Shown one piece after another: positions 27,501 to 39,514 of a DNA stretch of 64,000 nucleotides. The notes beneath the pieces are model-generated. The model was not told where the DNA came from. It ran no database searches and saw nothing but the letters and a program-made list of their open reading frames with translations. This DNA comes from Nymphaea colorata (lineage: Eukaryota; Streptophyta; Magnoliopsida; Nymphaeales; Nymphaeaceae), in assembly GCF_008831285.2 (NCBI RefSeq), contig NC_045142.1, positions 377,001 through 441,000 on the forward strand, in the 5' to 3' direction. The position numbers were made by a program, and so were the translations under genes. Position 1 is the stretch's first letter. Each line of letters starts with the position of its first letter.

Positions 27501-28314
27501 CCTACGGCTTTTAAATTCGAAGAAATCTCTCACAGATGAATGGGAAAATCAGATTTCCTGAAATGATGTAAAAATAAGGGGGATGGAAGAAAGGCAAGAT
27601 CGTTTCTGTATTACAGAAAAACCAGGGAAAGTAGAAATGTCATAATAGAGCCACATATAACATGATCTTAAGGAATAACCTCAAGACAAAGGAGAAATTC
27701 TCGTTGAATCATATTATCATAGTCCATATCCGGCTGAACTGACAGCTGAAGCCAGAGCTCGGACACAAAAATCCTATGAATCTCACAAGACTCGAATATG
27801 AAATTTGACAATCAAAATCGCACTCCTTACGCCTCTATGCATTACGATCAACCAACTCCAAAAATCAAATGAATCATTCATCCAATTATCCACGTAACAT
27901 TTCCAAATTTCACAATCCATCACAAGTTAATCGCGAAATGAAAAATCCAAAACGAGCGCGCGAACCATCAAATAAACAAGCAACTAAGCAAGAGAACCAG
28001 TTTCGAGAACATCGCCATCAAATCCTCCAAATCTCACCCTACTGCATCGCGGCCCTCCAAAATCATCACGTAAGCCCCCCTCCTTACCAAAAAACTTACG
28101 TCAAAATCCATAAATCACCTAATAAGCTCGGTTCCCATAGTTAAACGGAGAAAACAATATGGATCGGACGTCCGAACCCCCATGTCGAAGATCCTCACGT
28201 ATAGAAAAGCATGGACAGAGAGAGGGAGAGGCTAACCCTCTGGAGCTTCTTCTGGATTTGCAGAGTGAGGGCGGTCAGGTAGTCGGATCGCGCGGAGGGC
28301 GAGGGCTGACGCAT
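21549..28314 (-). CDS. Conserved plant protein of unknown function, 11 exons
   Basis: Exons rebuilt by matching phases and splice sites: 28314-28237, 25979-25895, 25625-25432, 24461-24379, 23997-23952, 23543-23487, 23349-23295, 23204-23104, 23018-22955, 22812-22679 and 21722-21549. They sum to 1071 bases, 356 residues, with every border GT-AG. The protein starts MRQPSPSARSDYLTALTLQI. It has dense conserved-looking blocks such as NLLQELFADIALEIDPRAQE, LDLIVLLWSQSFSSHIFALL, GGPADLFVIELTDQ and TSPGGPMYPTRAVRHAAWEA. It ends with two hydrophobic stretches (LLISLFFRLLYPCYWP and SIWNFIVSCLEAIICTI), so membrane association is possible. No catalytic motif is evident. From memory, close homologues are single-copy uncharacterised proteins across land plants; I cannot name the family. 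The clean joining of eleven exons is strong evidence for a functional gene. Confidence 0.85.
21886..22009. repeat. 81-bp-period direct repeat in intron 10 of the unknown gene
   Basis: A 43-base segment beginning CAAGTATGTTTAATTGCCTC occurs at 21886-21928 and again at 21967-22009 with a single base change. Confidence 0.85.
22428..22496. repeat. Duplicated G-box plus palindrome
   Basis: Two 22-base copies (22428-22449 and 22475-22496) carry CACGTGTCC running into the near-perfect palindrome GTCCTTTAAAAGGAC. They lie in intron 10 of the unknown gene. CACGTGTC is the G-box/ABRE type of bZIP and bHLH site. Confidence 0.7.
24430..24790 (-). repeat. Tandem duplication containing a decayed copy of exon 4
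   Basis: A segment of about 180 bp is present twice, offset by 183 bases. One copy carries real exon 4 (acceptor before 24461). The other, at about 24612-24790, keeps an intact CTGCAG acceptor before 24644 and a readable start LFKIPVGSSEDVL, against LFENPVESYEGVL in the real exon. It has lost the rest of the exon and the donor. It lies upstream in the transcript, inside intron 3. Confidence 0.8.
25980..28236 (-). other. Long first intron of the unknown gene
   Basis: About 2.26 kb with phase-0 borders. It contains an exact-period 80-bp duplication (27341-27500) and an older duplication of about 110 bp (about 26921-27090). The open frame 27137-27493 on the plus strand spans the 80-bp repeat and is not supported as a gene. 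Confidence 0.7.
27341..27500. repeat. 80-bp tandem duplication
   Basis: Copies at 27341-27420 and 27421-27500, both beginning GAGAATACCC and ending near AAGTAAGCA, with roughly a dozen differences. A moderately old head-to-tail duplication in intron 1. Confidence 0.85.
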
Positions 28315-28417
28315 CGCGTCGTCTGATGAACAAACGAGGAAGAAAGCCAACGATGGAGGGAGAGAGGGACAGAGAGGGGCGCATTTGGATTCTTTTCTTT
28401 TCCCTCCCCCGCCCGTC

Positions 28418-28419
<2 letters not shown>

Positions 28420-28454
<35 letters not shown>

Positions 28455-28512
28455 AATCAAATCAAATCGGACAATTTATGGCGAACCACGGGGAGAGAGA
28501 GAGAGAGAGAAT
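28420..28512 (-). promoter_or_regulatory. GA/CT tracts upstream of the unknown gene
   Basis: Two GA runs (about 28420-28448 and 28493-28510) lie 100-200 bases upstream of the start codon. Read on the minus strand they are CT-rich, like the Y-patch or TC elements of TATA-less plant promoters and leaders. Confidence 0.5.
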
Positions 28513-29714
28513 GCAGAGGAAGCGTCTGACAGAAGCTTCCCTGCTGCAAATAAAGAAGAAAAACGAACGGGAAATCTTTCCAATTAAGGACTCGACTTTC
28601 AAGCTAACTCGAAAACCGTCCACATTTTCAAACATTTCCAATATGTTACTTTGGAGTCCATACAGTACAGGTCGTTTTGGTAATATTCAATGCATATCAA
28701 TCTAATAGGTGCATCACCAAACAGACAAATGAGGCCAATACATCTTACAGGCTCTGAAATCACCTTTCAAGCAAAAGAAAAAGGATGGAAGCATCTAATT
28801 GGATTTGTGATTAACACAGAGGGGTTTTTTACTTGAAAGGATAATGTGAAACGTAAAATAAGATTCACCTTCCTGAGAATCATCAAATCTTTCTTGGCCC
28901 GTTGGGCAGTTTTGATGAGGCCTACTTTAGAATTATTACTAAAGTGTGTGCCGATAACCACAATTTCACAAAAACGAAACCGAACGAGGGGAAAAGCGGC
29001 ATCGGCGTGCCCTCTGCTCTGTTTCTCCCCACTCTTCCAAATCCTTTGACTTCTTTCCGGTTTTTCTTTCGTTGGGAAACGAACAGCGGTTTCATGAAAA
29101 GGAAAATTCCGTTTGTTCTTCTTCTGCCACGTGTAAAACTTTCTCTTTTTTTCTAAATCAACATGAAACCAAAATTGCCCTTAACAATTCGTTAATGCCA
29201 TAATGCAACCGACATGGCTGGCCTCCAATCTCCTGACCCTGCCGTTTTACGACATTGCTGCGCAGTTTATCGCGTATTGACAATAAACGCCTCAGGATTT
29301 TAAATATTTTACTATAGCTGTTTGTTTCAGGTTACTACTTACTGCTAGCATCATTGGTGCTCCACACCATCGAGGAGCATCTACCGAGCCCCTGCACCAA
29401 AGGCTTTGGTCGACCCATTTGAAAGCAGTTGGTGTTCCAAGTAGGTTACGCATTGAGGGCCAACCACGCGGCAGCATCTTAGGAACTCCAATGTCGTTAC
29501 ATGTTATGCTGCACAACACTGAAGAGAATGTTGCTTTGTTAATGGGTGTGGACGTATGATGGTACCTAGAAAAGGTCTAAGTTCTTCCCATTTTGTTTTT
29601 TGGATTGAAGTGGATGGTTTTTGCACCCATCAACTAAAATAGTTTGAAAGAAGAAAATCAAGTCTTTATTAGTTTTTCAACGTCTTTTAAAACCCAAAAA
29701 AAAAAAAAAGATAC

Positions 29715-29890
29715 GAATAAAATGAAATGGAAACTGTGGTTTTCAAGCAAACAAGCATTCACATCGAAGGACTACATCGTTAGTGTTTTAACTTCTATCG
29801 TGTGTGAATAAAATGAAATGGAAACCGTAGTTTTTTAAGCAAATCAGCATTCACATCTAAGGACTACATCGTTGGTGTTTGATTTCCAAG
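29715..29890. repeat. 91-bp tandem duplication
   Basis: GAATAAAATGAAATGGAAAC begins one copy at 29715 and the next at 29806. Both run through GCATTCACATC and GGACTACATCGTT, with a few percent of changes. Confidence 0.8.
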
Positions 29891-31701
29891 CGAAATGTAT
29901 TTCATATTCAGCTTACAGGCCATCCTTTTGTCACCGTTTCATCACTTCATGTCATTTTTTTTTTCTTGTGGAAGAACGCTGGCTATCGATTTGTTTACTT
30001 CACCAAAATTTGATGCGTTTTAATAAAACACTGATTTGATCTTATCAAAATCACAACATCGAGAAACCTGAGGCTTGTTTATGAAAATACGAGAAAAGGC
30101 TGGCAGCTTCTTAAAATGTCGTTTTCTTGGGATGCTTGGGGAGAGAAGGGACGGAACGTTTGGGATCCTGATCACGTGCAGCAAACCCTCACTTTCAATA
30201 TGGTCCAGTTACTATTCCGTTAATAGTAAGCAGATTATCCTTCAGGGATTGGCTGCTCAGAGTGGTCGGTAAGCGGTTGTTGTCGTCAAATTTTTGGGAC
30301 GTCGGTGTATGATGCTTCAGGCGATTCACCTAGAGCAGGAGTGGCACTTTCAAAAGTAAGTAAGGAGATGCATGGTTGAGTAAAAGCTTCCACTCCCACT
30401 CCTTTTAAGTGGTATGATGACTAATTGCCTTGTTCATACCTTGCTTGCCCTTGAGTAATAGGCAGATTAATTTATATCTTAATCCACAAAAAGGGTCTAA
30501 TATTATATTCGAATCCAAATAGATTACATGTCCCAACTTTGTCTTTATGGAGAATGCGTTGGAGGATCAAGTGGGATGCAGATCAAATGCAGTATTAAAA
30601 CATTGATTCCCCTAACCATGGTTAACCTGAGCCCTGTTTAGTGGTTGTTTCTTGTTTTTGTTGGATAAGTTTTATATTATATGCTTAGGATGTGGATTTA
30701 AGGAGGTGTTTGGACAAAATAACACTTTGTGATGGCACCACCTGAACCTACTTAAAAAATTGAAGTAGACTCACGAAACACCTAGCAAGCTCCAATATGT
30801 TTGCCTGAACCTTTGGGATGAATTTCATTGATGTTCCTTTGTGTAATGGTATCACTGATTAAAAAAAGAGCCTTTTAGTCCATACCAATGTCATAGAAAT
30901 TAGAAAAAAAACGGCCAATTTGTTGTGATTTAAGAATTCCGCTGAATCGCTCGGCAAAAAATACTATTAATTACTTTGAATAAAATAAACAAATAAACAC
31001 TTTATATATTTTATTGTAAAATTGAATCGGTTGGCCAACAAGTCAAATCAATTCTGTAACTATTTGATTGGAATCGACCAACTCAGACATGATACACTGC
31101 CCCATATCATTGCTAAATTTGGGCAGGTCTTTGTGTAGGCATAGGTAACCGTTCTTATATCATCGGCATCAGAAGGAGGATGTCGTGCACCAAGAAAATT
31201 CTTCACAGATTAAAAAAAAATTATAAACATAATTTACTTTCTTTAGACATTCAACCCTAACTTATACGTAACTGACAGATTGAATCTCACTTTATTGCCA
31301 TTACCTTTGACATTACATCTTCTTCCACATATACCCATCATTATTAAGTTGAGCATCTGACCATAATCACGTACATAGAAAAATGGATTCATGACATTTG
31401 AAAAGTACCTGAACAAGTTATTCTACTCATTCCTCAATTTTCTTGGCAAGGTGCTTATTTCATTCTATCAAAAGGGGATCAATTTAAGCGGACAAAAAAT
31501 TTAACCTTTAAGAATGAAACCACCAGTTATCTAAACTAAGAAATGAAATTAGAAAAGACCCCTAAAGATGTGATGGACAGAACATCTTGTTTAGTCGGTG
31601 AAACGGTTATCAAATGGCCTTTAAGTTGCGTTTGATACCCCCAATCTTAAACATCAGGTGATGTCAAAATTGGACCGGAGCTGATGTGAGATCTGTGTTG
31701 A

Positions 31702-31911
31702 TCCAGGTGCAAGGCCGAGCCAGAGGAGGCAGTAGGGGCCTTGGCCTCCCTCAAAATTTTAAAAACAATAATTTACATGTAAATTAAAAAAAAAAAATCA
31801 TCTATCCTATATATAAATCTTGAAAAAATATATTTTGGCCTCTTTTAAAATTTTGAAACTATAATTGGGCCCCCCTCAGAAAATATTTCTGGCTCTGCCC
31901 CTTTCCAGGTG
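31702..31911. mobile_element. hAT-like MITE with 8-bp target duplication
   Basis: Imperfect terminal inverted repeats (CAAGGCCGAGCCAG on the left; CTGGCTCTGCCCCTT on the right, the reverse complement of AAGGGGCAGAGCCAG) bound a 194-bp AT-rich body (31710-31903). Identical 8-mers TCCAGGTG flank it at 31702-31709 and 31904-31911. An 8-bp duplication is the hallmark of hAT transposition. It encodes no protein. Confidence 0.7.
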
Positions 31912-32991
31912 GATTTCAAATCCATGGTCAAATGCAAAAAATTGGCGGATCTATGGTTCCACATGGGAGGTCAGACGACAGATCCATTGACAAACCTAAA
32001 AGATGTCAACTTTCATCTGACCTACAATTAAGAACCCCAAAGAAGTCTCCACTTTCAAATTACTAAATATGCTTAGTATTCAGCATAATCCATACCCTGG
32101 ACAGCTGAAAAGCATGTCATCCATTCTGCAACCAACTTGACAGACTAGTGAAGAAACCTAGTTAGACATTCCAACAAGAAATGAAGAAAGCAAAAGAAAC
32201 TAGCCAGACTTTGCATCTTAACTTACACTTCCTCTAGCATGGACATCAATGTAAAAGAAATAAACAATGAAGCAGGTCAATATATGAAGACCTACTTGTC
32301 AGATAAAATTCATTCTTACAACGGCTAACCCACTTGGTATGTTTTTACTATTGGAATTTGAATGCAAATCACAAACATAGCCTGTAACTCCCATACATTT
32401 CTTTGACACAAATAGCCCATGCATCTATACTTGGAGCTTATCCCACCATAACTTGAATCAATCATTCTTTGGTTTTGGCCCCATTACGGCGCTAACATAG
32501 GATTCATATCAACTTCACCTCTCCCTCTCAGTTGTTTAGATGAACACAAATGCCTAGAATCACTTGCCCAAGTAAATATCTAATTGAGAGATAATTTCTC
32601 CTACACATGCAATGGAGAAATAGAGTTTTCATATTGTCCAAGTAGTGCATGGTTAGTTTATTTGCTAATCGAAACCATCCCCTTTCAGTTCATACATCTA
32701 AACCAGCTAGACAAATGACATAGGAATGACGCCCATGAAACAGGTGACTATCTTAGTCCTTCAAGAACTCAGATGCCCATAAGAAAAAAAACAAGCACAA
32801 AAAGGAAACAAAACATGCATGTGAAACCGGTAATGGTTCCCTCTTATTGTAGAAAACCATAGAAACAGAACATGATAGGATGCATCGAGAAGGAGCACCA
32901 TGAATCAGAAAACTCAGGGCCTGAGCTTCCATGCACCGCATATCATTTATAAGGGGTTATACCTTCTGCAATGTTGGAGGAGGTCATAAAA

Positions 32992-35900
32992 TCAAGGAAT
33001 GCCCCATCCGCCTCCTCCAGGAGTCAAAATCTGAAGAATATCACCAGCTTCAACTTGGATGCAGTTCTTTCCTCCAAGATTCACTATTTGCTTATCTTTC
33101 CTGATCAGATAATTGAAACCACGAGCCCCATTCTTTCCTCCCCTCAGTCCTCTAGGGGCGTGCACTCTCCTCTCCGATAGAATGCTTACAACAACAGGAC
33201 GCCGAAACTCTATTTCTCGAATAACACCATCACCCCCTCTAAAATGGCCGGCACCACCGCTATCTTCACGCAGTCCAAACCTATGTAACAGAACAGGGTA
33301 TCTCTGCTCAAATATCTCAGGATCAGTCATCCTAGTGTTTGTCATGTGGCACTGGACTCCACTGGTTCCATTCCAAGTAGGCCCAGCACCATATCCACCT
33401 GCAATGGTCTCATAATATCCAAAGCTTTCATCTCCAAAAGTTAAGTTATTCATGCAACCCTGTGCACAGGAACATGCCTGGAACGCTGTTAAGACAACAT
33501 CAGTTATTCTCTGTGATGTAAGCACGTTACCACCAACAACAGCTGCCTTGTCACTTGGAGATAGAAGTGATCCGGAAGGAATGAGTATCTTCACAGGTGC
33601 TAAACAACCTTGATTGAGTGGGATATCAACATCAACCAGGCATCTGAGGCAGTAAATGACTGCTGCAGCTGTTACAGCCTCTGGTGCATTCCAGTTTCCA
33701 TATACTTCTGGACTAGTTCCTTCAAAATCAAAAACAGCCTCACCTTTCACTGCATCAATCGAAAGCTTGAGGTGTATTACTGAACCATCGTCCATAAAGT
33801 CTTCTTCCTCAATAACTATATCAGCCCCTTGTTTTCTCACATTAGGCAGGTCTGCAACTGTAGTGGATACAGACTTCAGCATTTCTCTGACAGCAGCTTC
33901 AGCATTTGCCTGCACATGCATCATATAGGACTGAACAGTTTCCAAGCCATAGTACTCAATAAGATCCTTAATAAGAGATATTCCTCTCTGATTTGCTGCA
34001 ACCTGTGCACGGAGATCAGAGAGGTTATCCTGAAGCCTACGAGTTCCAGGGATCCTATGTTTCGATTTTCCATCGGAAAAGGACTCAACAGACCCAGGAG
34101 ATTCTAAGATCTTAATAATGCCATCTTCTTGGAACACGCCATTCTCGACAAGCTTGAATGCCTTAATAGCAGCTCCTTCCTCCCATATAGCCTTTGAAAA
34201 TGGGGGCATACTTCCAGGAGTAGTCCCACCAATTTCTGCATGATGTCCTCTGCTTGCCACAAAAAAGATGATCTTCCCATTGTCAAAAACTGGAGTTACC
34301 ACAGTAATATCAGGAAGATGGCTTCCTCCAGCACAAGGGTGATTAGCAACTAAAACATCTCCCTCTTTCAAATTCTCGCCCCAGTAATTAAGCTGCCATT
34401 TTACTGTGCTTGACATCGCCCCTAAATGAACTGGAACATGAGGCGCATTGGCAACCAATCCTCCATCCGGACTGAAAAGAGCACAAGAAAAGTCGAGTCG
34501 CTCCTTGATGTTGGTGGATATGGAAATTCTTTGAAGAGTTCGACCCATCTGCTCAGCGATGCCCATGAATCTGTGATTGAAAATAGACAATTGCACTACA
34601 TCTGCAATCTTACCAGCTGCACTCACCAAGCTTGGAGCAGAATTAATCTCAATTTTTATGTTCCCGTACTTGGTAATAATTGCTTTACAGAGAGGTTCCA
34701 CGATTACAGTGCTGTTACCATTCATGATAATTGCTGGACCGCCTATGACATGACCGGACCCAAGATTTTCAAGCTTATACAATGGCGCCTTGCACCACCC
34801 ACTTCCAAAAAAGGCATCACAGTGGCACTCAACCTTAGGAGGCCCAGTAGTCTGATCCATCAGTGGAGGTTTCAGTATGTTGGTCACGCCAATTCCTCGA
34901 ACGCGTACATCATTGATCAGTATCTTCCTGTTCTGAAGTTCGAATCCGTATTCTCGCCGAAACAGCTTGACAAACTTACTGACATAGTCATCCCCCTCAT
35001 CTTCAGGCTTCTTAACCATGATTCCAGTATCAGTCCCTTCGTACCTCAGGTTCAAAAACGACTCAGTCTTAGTACTATCGTCGTCAAAACCTTGATCCCG
35101 AAGCTTCTGTCTGACTTGCTCCGTCAATGCAGCATCTCTGCTTGCTGCTTCAGCCATCGATTCAGGTTCATAGACAGCTGCGTAAGGCTCCTGCACGTCT
35201 TGTACAACATCAGCCATGCCCATACCGTAGGCGCTCAGGATACCGCAGAATCTATGAATGAGAACCTCAGACATGCCCAATGATCTGGCAATGGCACAAG
35301 CATGCTGAGGGCCAGCACCGCCGAAGCACGCAAGAGCGTGGTTCCTGGTCTCATACCCTTTCATCTCTGTAAGCTGGCGAATAGGCCTGCACATTGTCTC
35401 GTTCGCCACTTCGACAAATCCAAGCGCAATCTCCTCTATGCTCATATCTTTAGCTAAGGCGTCCTGGGTTTTTCTGTAATCATTAATGTCCTTAGCAAGC
35501 TTCCTGAACTCTTCCTTGGCAGCCTCAACATCAAGTGGTTCATCTTCATTGGGACCAAAAATCGCCGGAAAATAGCCAGGTATCACTCTCCCCAGAATTA
35601 GATTAGCATCCGTAACGGCCAATTCTCCTCCTTTCCTGTAACAAACCGGCCCAGGGTGAGCACCAACGGATTCCGGCCCGACGTGGAATGCACCCACCAG
35701 GAATTTCAATTTCGACCCGCCGCCAGCTGCAACAGTGTTAATGTCGAGCTGGGGAGCCTGAATTATGGCGCCGGAGATTTCAGTCTGTATCACCTGCTCG
35801 AACGAGCCAGCGAAGCGGCTCACATCCGTTGAAGTGCCCCCCATGTCGAATCCAATAAGAGGTTTTGTCGTCTCAAGCTCAAAAAGCGTCTTGGCATAGC

Positions 35901-36810
35901 CAACGACGCCTCCGGCGGGGCCTGATAAGACGGCCTTGTGGCCGGAAAAGCTGCATTCCGGTGCAAGACCGCCGTCCGATTGCATGAACAACACGTTCAC
36001 CTTATTCCGACCATCTTCTTCAAATCTGGACATGAACCCGGAGAGGTATTCCTTGATAACAGGGGTAAGATACGCATCCACTGTAGCCGTAAGGCCACGA
36101 GGAACGGCTCGAACCATTGGAGTTAAGGATGAAGAGATGGATACGTGTTTGAATCCCAAGTTCAGGGCGAGGCGTTCTACCTCCAATTCGTGTTGTGGAT
36201 AGGTGTAGGAGTGAATCAGAACCACCGCTAGGCAGCGAATTCCCTTCTGCAACAATGCGCAGAGCTTCTCCTGGAGAGTCTCCTTGTTCAGCGGCTCGAC
36301 AACGCGAATAAACTCGCCTGATACTCCCCGGTGAAAATCGCCTCCTCCGGCGGCACCTTCGACCTCGTCGGCGAGCAGCAACTCGACCCTTTCATCGACC
36401 TCCACCACCTCCTCGTAGAGGGTTGACGGCTTCACCGCCCTGATGTCGAAGATATCCGGCCGCGCCTGGTCTCCTATCTGCAGAAGGTCGCGGAAGCCCC
36501 TGGTGACGCAGAGGGCGATCCTCTCGCCCTTCCTCTCCAGAAGGGCGTTCGTCGCGACGGTGGTTCCCATCCGAATCCACTCAATCCTCGCAGTGGGGAT
36601 CTTCCCTGTCCGCGGGATTAGCTCCCCGGTAAACTCCTCCAGTATCCGGCGGATGCCCTCGACGGGCGCGTCCTCATAGTTTGCCGGGTCGACGGAAAGG
36701 AGCTTCATCACCCTCACATTCGCCTGGCCGGGGACTTCGGCATAGATGTCAGTAAAAGTCCCTCCCCTGTCTACGCAGAACCTGAACTTCTCATGCTTCT
36801 GAAACTCCAT
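32992..36810 (-). CDS. OXP1: 5-oxoprolinase (ATP-hydrolysing)
   Basis: Cytosolic enzyme that opens 5-oxoproline to glutamate using ATP, in the recycling of glutathione-derived amino acids. The uninterrupted frame gives 1272 residues, the normal length (Arabidopsis OXP1 about 1266). The hydantoinase A N-terminal domain begins at [18 protein letters not shown], a phosphate-binding loop of the ASKHA fold. The hydantoinase A domain follows, with [16 protein letters not shown] (about residues 312-327). The hydantoinase B half covers about 745 to the end ([39 protein letters not shown]). The frame extends five codons upstream to a TTG, but the first ATG (MEFQKHEKF) at 36810 is the sensible start. 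No break or odd residue seen. The long plus-strand frame at 34426-35283 is its shadow. Confidence 0.97.
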   Translation of the reverse strand: MEFQKHEKFRFCVDRGGTFTDIYAEVPGQANVRVMKLLSVDPANYEDAPVEGIRRILEEFTGELIPRTGKIPTARIEWIRMGTTVATNALLERKGERIALCVTRGFRDLLQIGDQARPDIFDIRAVKPSTLYEEVVEVDERVELLLADEVEGAAGGGDFHRGVSGEFIRVVEPLNKETLQEKLCALLQKGIRCLAVVLIHSYTYPQHELEVERLALNLGFKHVSISSSLTPMVRAVPRGLTATVDAYLTPVIKEYLSGFMSRFEEDGRNKVNVLFMQSDGGLAPECSFSGHKAVLSGPAGGVVGYAKTLFELETTKPLIGFDMGGTSTDVSRFAGSFEQVIQTEISGAIIQAPQLDINTVAAGGGSKLKFLVGAFHVGPESVGAHPGPVCYRKGGELAVTDANLILGRVIPGYFPAIFGPNEDEPLDVEAAKEEFRKLAKDINDYRKTQDALAKDMSIEEIALGFVEVANETMCRPIRQLTEMKGYETRNHALACFGGAGPQHACAIARSLGMSEVLIHRFCGILSAYGMGMADVVQDVQEPYAAVYEPESMAEAASRDAALTEQVRQKLRDQGFDDDSTKTESFLNLRYEGTDTGIMVKKPEDEGDDYVSKFVKLFRREYGFELQNRKILINDVRVRGIGVTNILKPPLMDQTTGPPKVECHCDAFFGSGWCKAPLYKLENLGSGHVIGGPAIIMNGNSTVIVEPLCKAIITKYGNIKIEINSAPSLVSAAGKIADVVQLSIFNHRFMGIAEQMGRTLQRISISTNIKERLDFSCALFSPDGGLVANAPHVPVHLGAMSSTVKWQLNYWGENLKEGDVLVANHPCAGGSHLPDITVVTPVFDNGKIIFFVASRGHHAEIGGTTPGSMPPFSKAIWEEGAAIKAFKLVENGVFQEDGIIKILESPGSVESFSDGKSKHRIPGTRRLQDNLSDLRAQVAANQRGISLIKDLIEYYGLETVQSYMMHVQANAEAAVREMLKSVSTTVADLPNVRKQGADIVIEEEDFMDDGSVIHLKLSIDAVKGEAVFDFEGTSPEVYGNWNAPEAVTAAAVIYCLRCLVDVDIPLNQGCLAPVKILIPSGSLLSPSDKAAVVGGNVLTSQRITDVVLTAFQACSCAQGCMNNLTFGDESFGYYETIAGGYGAGPTWNGTSGVQCHMTNTRMTDPEIFEQRYPVLLHRFGLREDSGGAGHFRGGDGVIREIEFRRPVVVSILSERRVHAPRGLRGGKNGARGFNYLIRKDKQIVNLGGKNCIQVEAGDILQILTPGGGGWGIP

Positions 36811-37430
36811 CTTCTTCGATTCCAAACTTCAACTCTCAAAACCCACTCGTTCAATTGTCGATAATGCAGCCTAGAGCTCTGCTTTTCAAATGATCGATGC
36901 CCAAATTAACAACTTCTTGTCCTTCAGATGACCGACCAGCACAATGAACACACATTTCTCAATGTTCAAAAGGCCATCGAAGTAACCCGGGACTCTTCCT
37001 TCTCTTCTGAAACTTCCTCAACGGATCAGCTATCACAATGGTGCACGAGAGAGGCAGAAAGAACGCGTAAGTGGAGGAAATTGAAGAAAACTACACGGGT
37101 TTCATGTATTTTTCCTTTTCTTCACGAAGGTTGGAAGGAGAGGATGCAGACCCTGTTGGGGAAGCGGCGAAGAGATGAAGAAAATTGCTCTCTCGGTCTC
37201 TTTCTCCGGCGATGTTTGATATCATAAAAATCGTATATGGCGAGAGCGTCCGGCAAAACAAAGATTTTTTAAAAGGACAAAAACAAAAAGTACAGAAGAT
37301 CACTGGGCCAAAGCAAGGATACAAGATAATGGCTCTGCTGCAACTGGACAGCGACGAATTGTGATGAGCGGCGGCGGTGGTTTCCTCTTGGTGTTGAAAG
37401 CATCCTAATATCAAGCCCGCTGGATTCTCT
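36811..37430 (-). promoter_or_regulatory. Leader and promoter region of OXP1
   Basis: The region upstream of the start codon probably holds the 5' UTR and promoter. I see no convincing TATA box; CATATACG near 37230 on the minus strand is weak. No coding sequence is supported here. Confidence 0.35.
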
Positions 37431-39400
37431 TGCCAGGTTTACAATTATAAGGACGGTCCTTGCGAAAGAATGCTGAGGGCATGTCAGAAATCCCTCGAAT
37501 TTGCCAATGCAAGTAATCGACGGACCCGACCCAGGGAAAGCATATGAAACAAAAGAGTCCTACCGGAGTTGCAAATAATTTGTCATTTTGCTGAAGGCTT
37601 TAATCCTTGATTATGGGAATCAACTAAACAAATTGAAGCCCAAACAAAATTGATGATGATAAAACTATAGAAACTATATTATGTGATATATGCAATATAT
37701 AATAAAGGGGAATTTGGCAACAAGAATATTGTAATATCGGTCGTTTAGTGTTCCATGAACTTGTCTTAACGAAAATCAAGTCAATAAACATTGTAAAATT
37801 GAATCATAGCAATCATAGTTGGAAGAAATTCAAGTAACTTTATATTTTCGACGTAGATGCTTGCTACCAAACATTGGTTGAAAAAATTAACAGCCAGACA
37901 ACGACATAGAGTAAGGGGGCCGACAGGGGCCATGGCCCCTCTCACATTTTGAAAATTCAAATTTTAGCCATTAACGACTAGTTGTCGACCGGAGCTGGTC
38001 ACACTAAATAACGAATCGTGTCACGTTGGACTCATTGATTTATGACATTTTGTTCTCAGACTTTATTATGCTTTGTAGATTTAAATCAAAATGATATGTT
38101 TGGCAAGCTCATGAATCTCATCAAACTATATATATGTGTATATGTTTTAGATTTTCGTGGCACGATAAATATGAACTTATTATCAGGTTATTTCCCTGCA
38201 AGATTTTATATCAAGCCTCTCTCTAGTGCACAAGTAAAAGAGGAATCTCAAATGGAGATTTACATCGCACGTAAGATCACCAATGCAATGCACTGTGGAT
38301 TTTAGTGTGAGTTGTTGGCATTGACAAGTTTATATATGTACATTTAGGTAGAGTTTGATTACCTCCAGTCTTATATTTGAAACTTGAGGATACGAGATCA
38401 GTGAACATTAAAAACTAAGGTTTTTAAAAACCTTGTTTGCTTGAGCATGGGACCGGCCGGCTTGATAAGGAGTCAGGCTCTAGTTTGGCCTAATTGAAAT
38501 TAAAAAGTATATATTTGAAAAAATAAAATAATATATAAGTGTAATTATTTGTAACTATAATTATATATATAATAATGAAAAAAGAAAAATCGAACTGAGC
38601 TTAATCGATCCTGCCTAGGCTGGATACTGGGTACTAATATCCAAGATTACTTGTTTGATATCATTAAAGCTTTGTCTTCCTCTGACCTCAGGAACTTGGA
38701 AGGCATGACGGAGGACGGTGGACGCTCTCTTGGCCAAGGGTTGGTCCGTCTAAAACCCTCCTCAAGGGCCTCGACGAGAGGAACCCTCTCATTGAGTGTG
38801 GGTTACAAAGAAACCAGTGCAACCTTTCGAGGAAGATCGGTCTAAACAGTATTATTCACTGTACTTTGAAACCTTCCTTATTTAATTCCTTGTATGTCTC
38901 TCTTCTCTCCCTCTGTGTGAATACACGCGATTGAGGCCGATTTTGTTTGAGTTACATAAAAGAAAAAAACAGTAGAATTTATATTATTTTATAATAATCC
39001 CTCATAACATTCAATTATAGAGTTGTAGAGGGAACACAATAGTTACCAATTGTGTGACTCTACTGTGTCTGAACAGGAAAGATTACCATTCAAGTATCGA
39101 GCATAACAGGAATGGAGAGAGAAATAGACATGACGCTCTTGACCAATGGCGAGGACGAGGAGGGAGAGAAAGAGTAATTTACACCCTACACGGTAGAAAG
39201 AGAATTTTATTTTATTTTATTTTGAAGAATTGGATTTACATTAAAACATTATTTTCTTTCTCTCTCTCTTCTTTTTCTTTTTAACCAAACAAAACTTTTA
39301 CTTTCATTCTTTTTTTAATTAATCAACCAAAGATTGATTGTTGAATCATTCTATTTCCCTCTTGCGTAAGTTATAGCTCGAGTACGGATTATGATCGAAT
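37430..39400. other. Divergent spacer between OXP1 and KNL2
   Basis: No gene found. Near 37915-37975 lies a fragment (GGGGCCATGGCCCCTC and neighbours) related to the GGCAGAGCCAG elements described elsewhere in this window. Sequence at 38440-38640 (GGGACCGGCCGGCTTG ... CCTGCCTAGGCTGG) may be a decayed relative of the element at 45023-45360. The small frame at 38651-38845 shows no motif. Confidence 0.5.
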
Positions 39401-39429
39401 TGCAAACCCATCCGAACCCTGCACAACAA

Positions 39430-39441
39430 TTTGGCGGGAAA
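39430..39441 (+). promoter_or_regulatory. Perfect E2F binding site upstream of KNL2
   Basis: TTTGGCGGGAAA, a full match to the canonical E2F/DP site, about 75 bases before the first strong splice donor of the KNL2 leader (CACGAG|GTACGT after 39514). Plant S-phase and centromere genes such as CENH3 are known E2F targets. Confidence 0.7.
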
Positions 39442-39514
39442 CTCCGATCGGTGGCCACCTTCTGAGGGTCTCCCACTCTCTCCCTTTCGCTCGTTCTTCG
39501 TCTTCAGCCACGAG

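Larger units (their letters stand above)
28515..32991. other. Spacer between the unknown gene and OXP1
   Basis: No gene found. It holds the upstream region of the unknown gene, a 91-bp tandem duplication, a hAT-like MITE and, at its right end, the probable 3' UTR of OXP1. The open frames are short and lack motifs. Confidence 0.6.

Noticed and set aside
34426-35283. 285-residue open frame on the plus strand
   Set aside because: It lies wholly antisense to the conserved 5-oxoprolinase coding sequence and has no motif of its own; a codon-bias shadow.
36811-36825. Five-codon upstream extension of OXP1 (MESKK)
   Set aside because: The first codon is TTG; the ATG at 36810 is the proper start.
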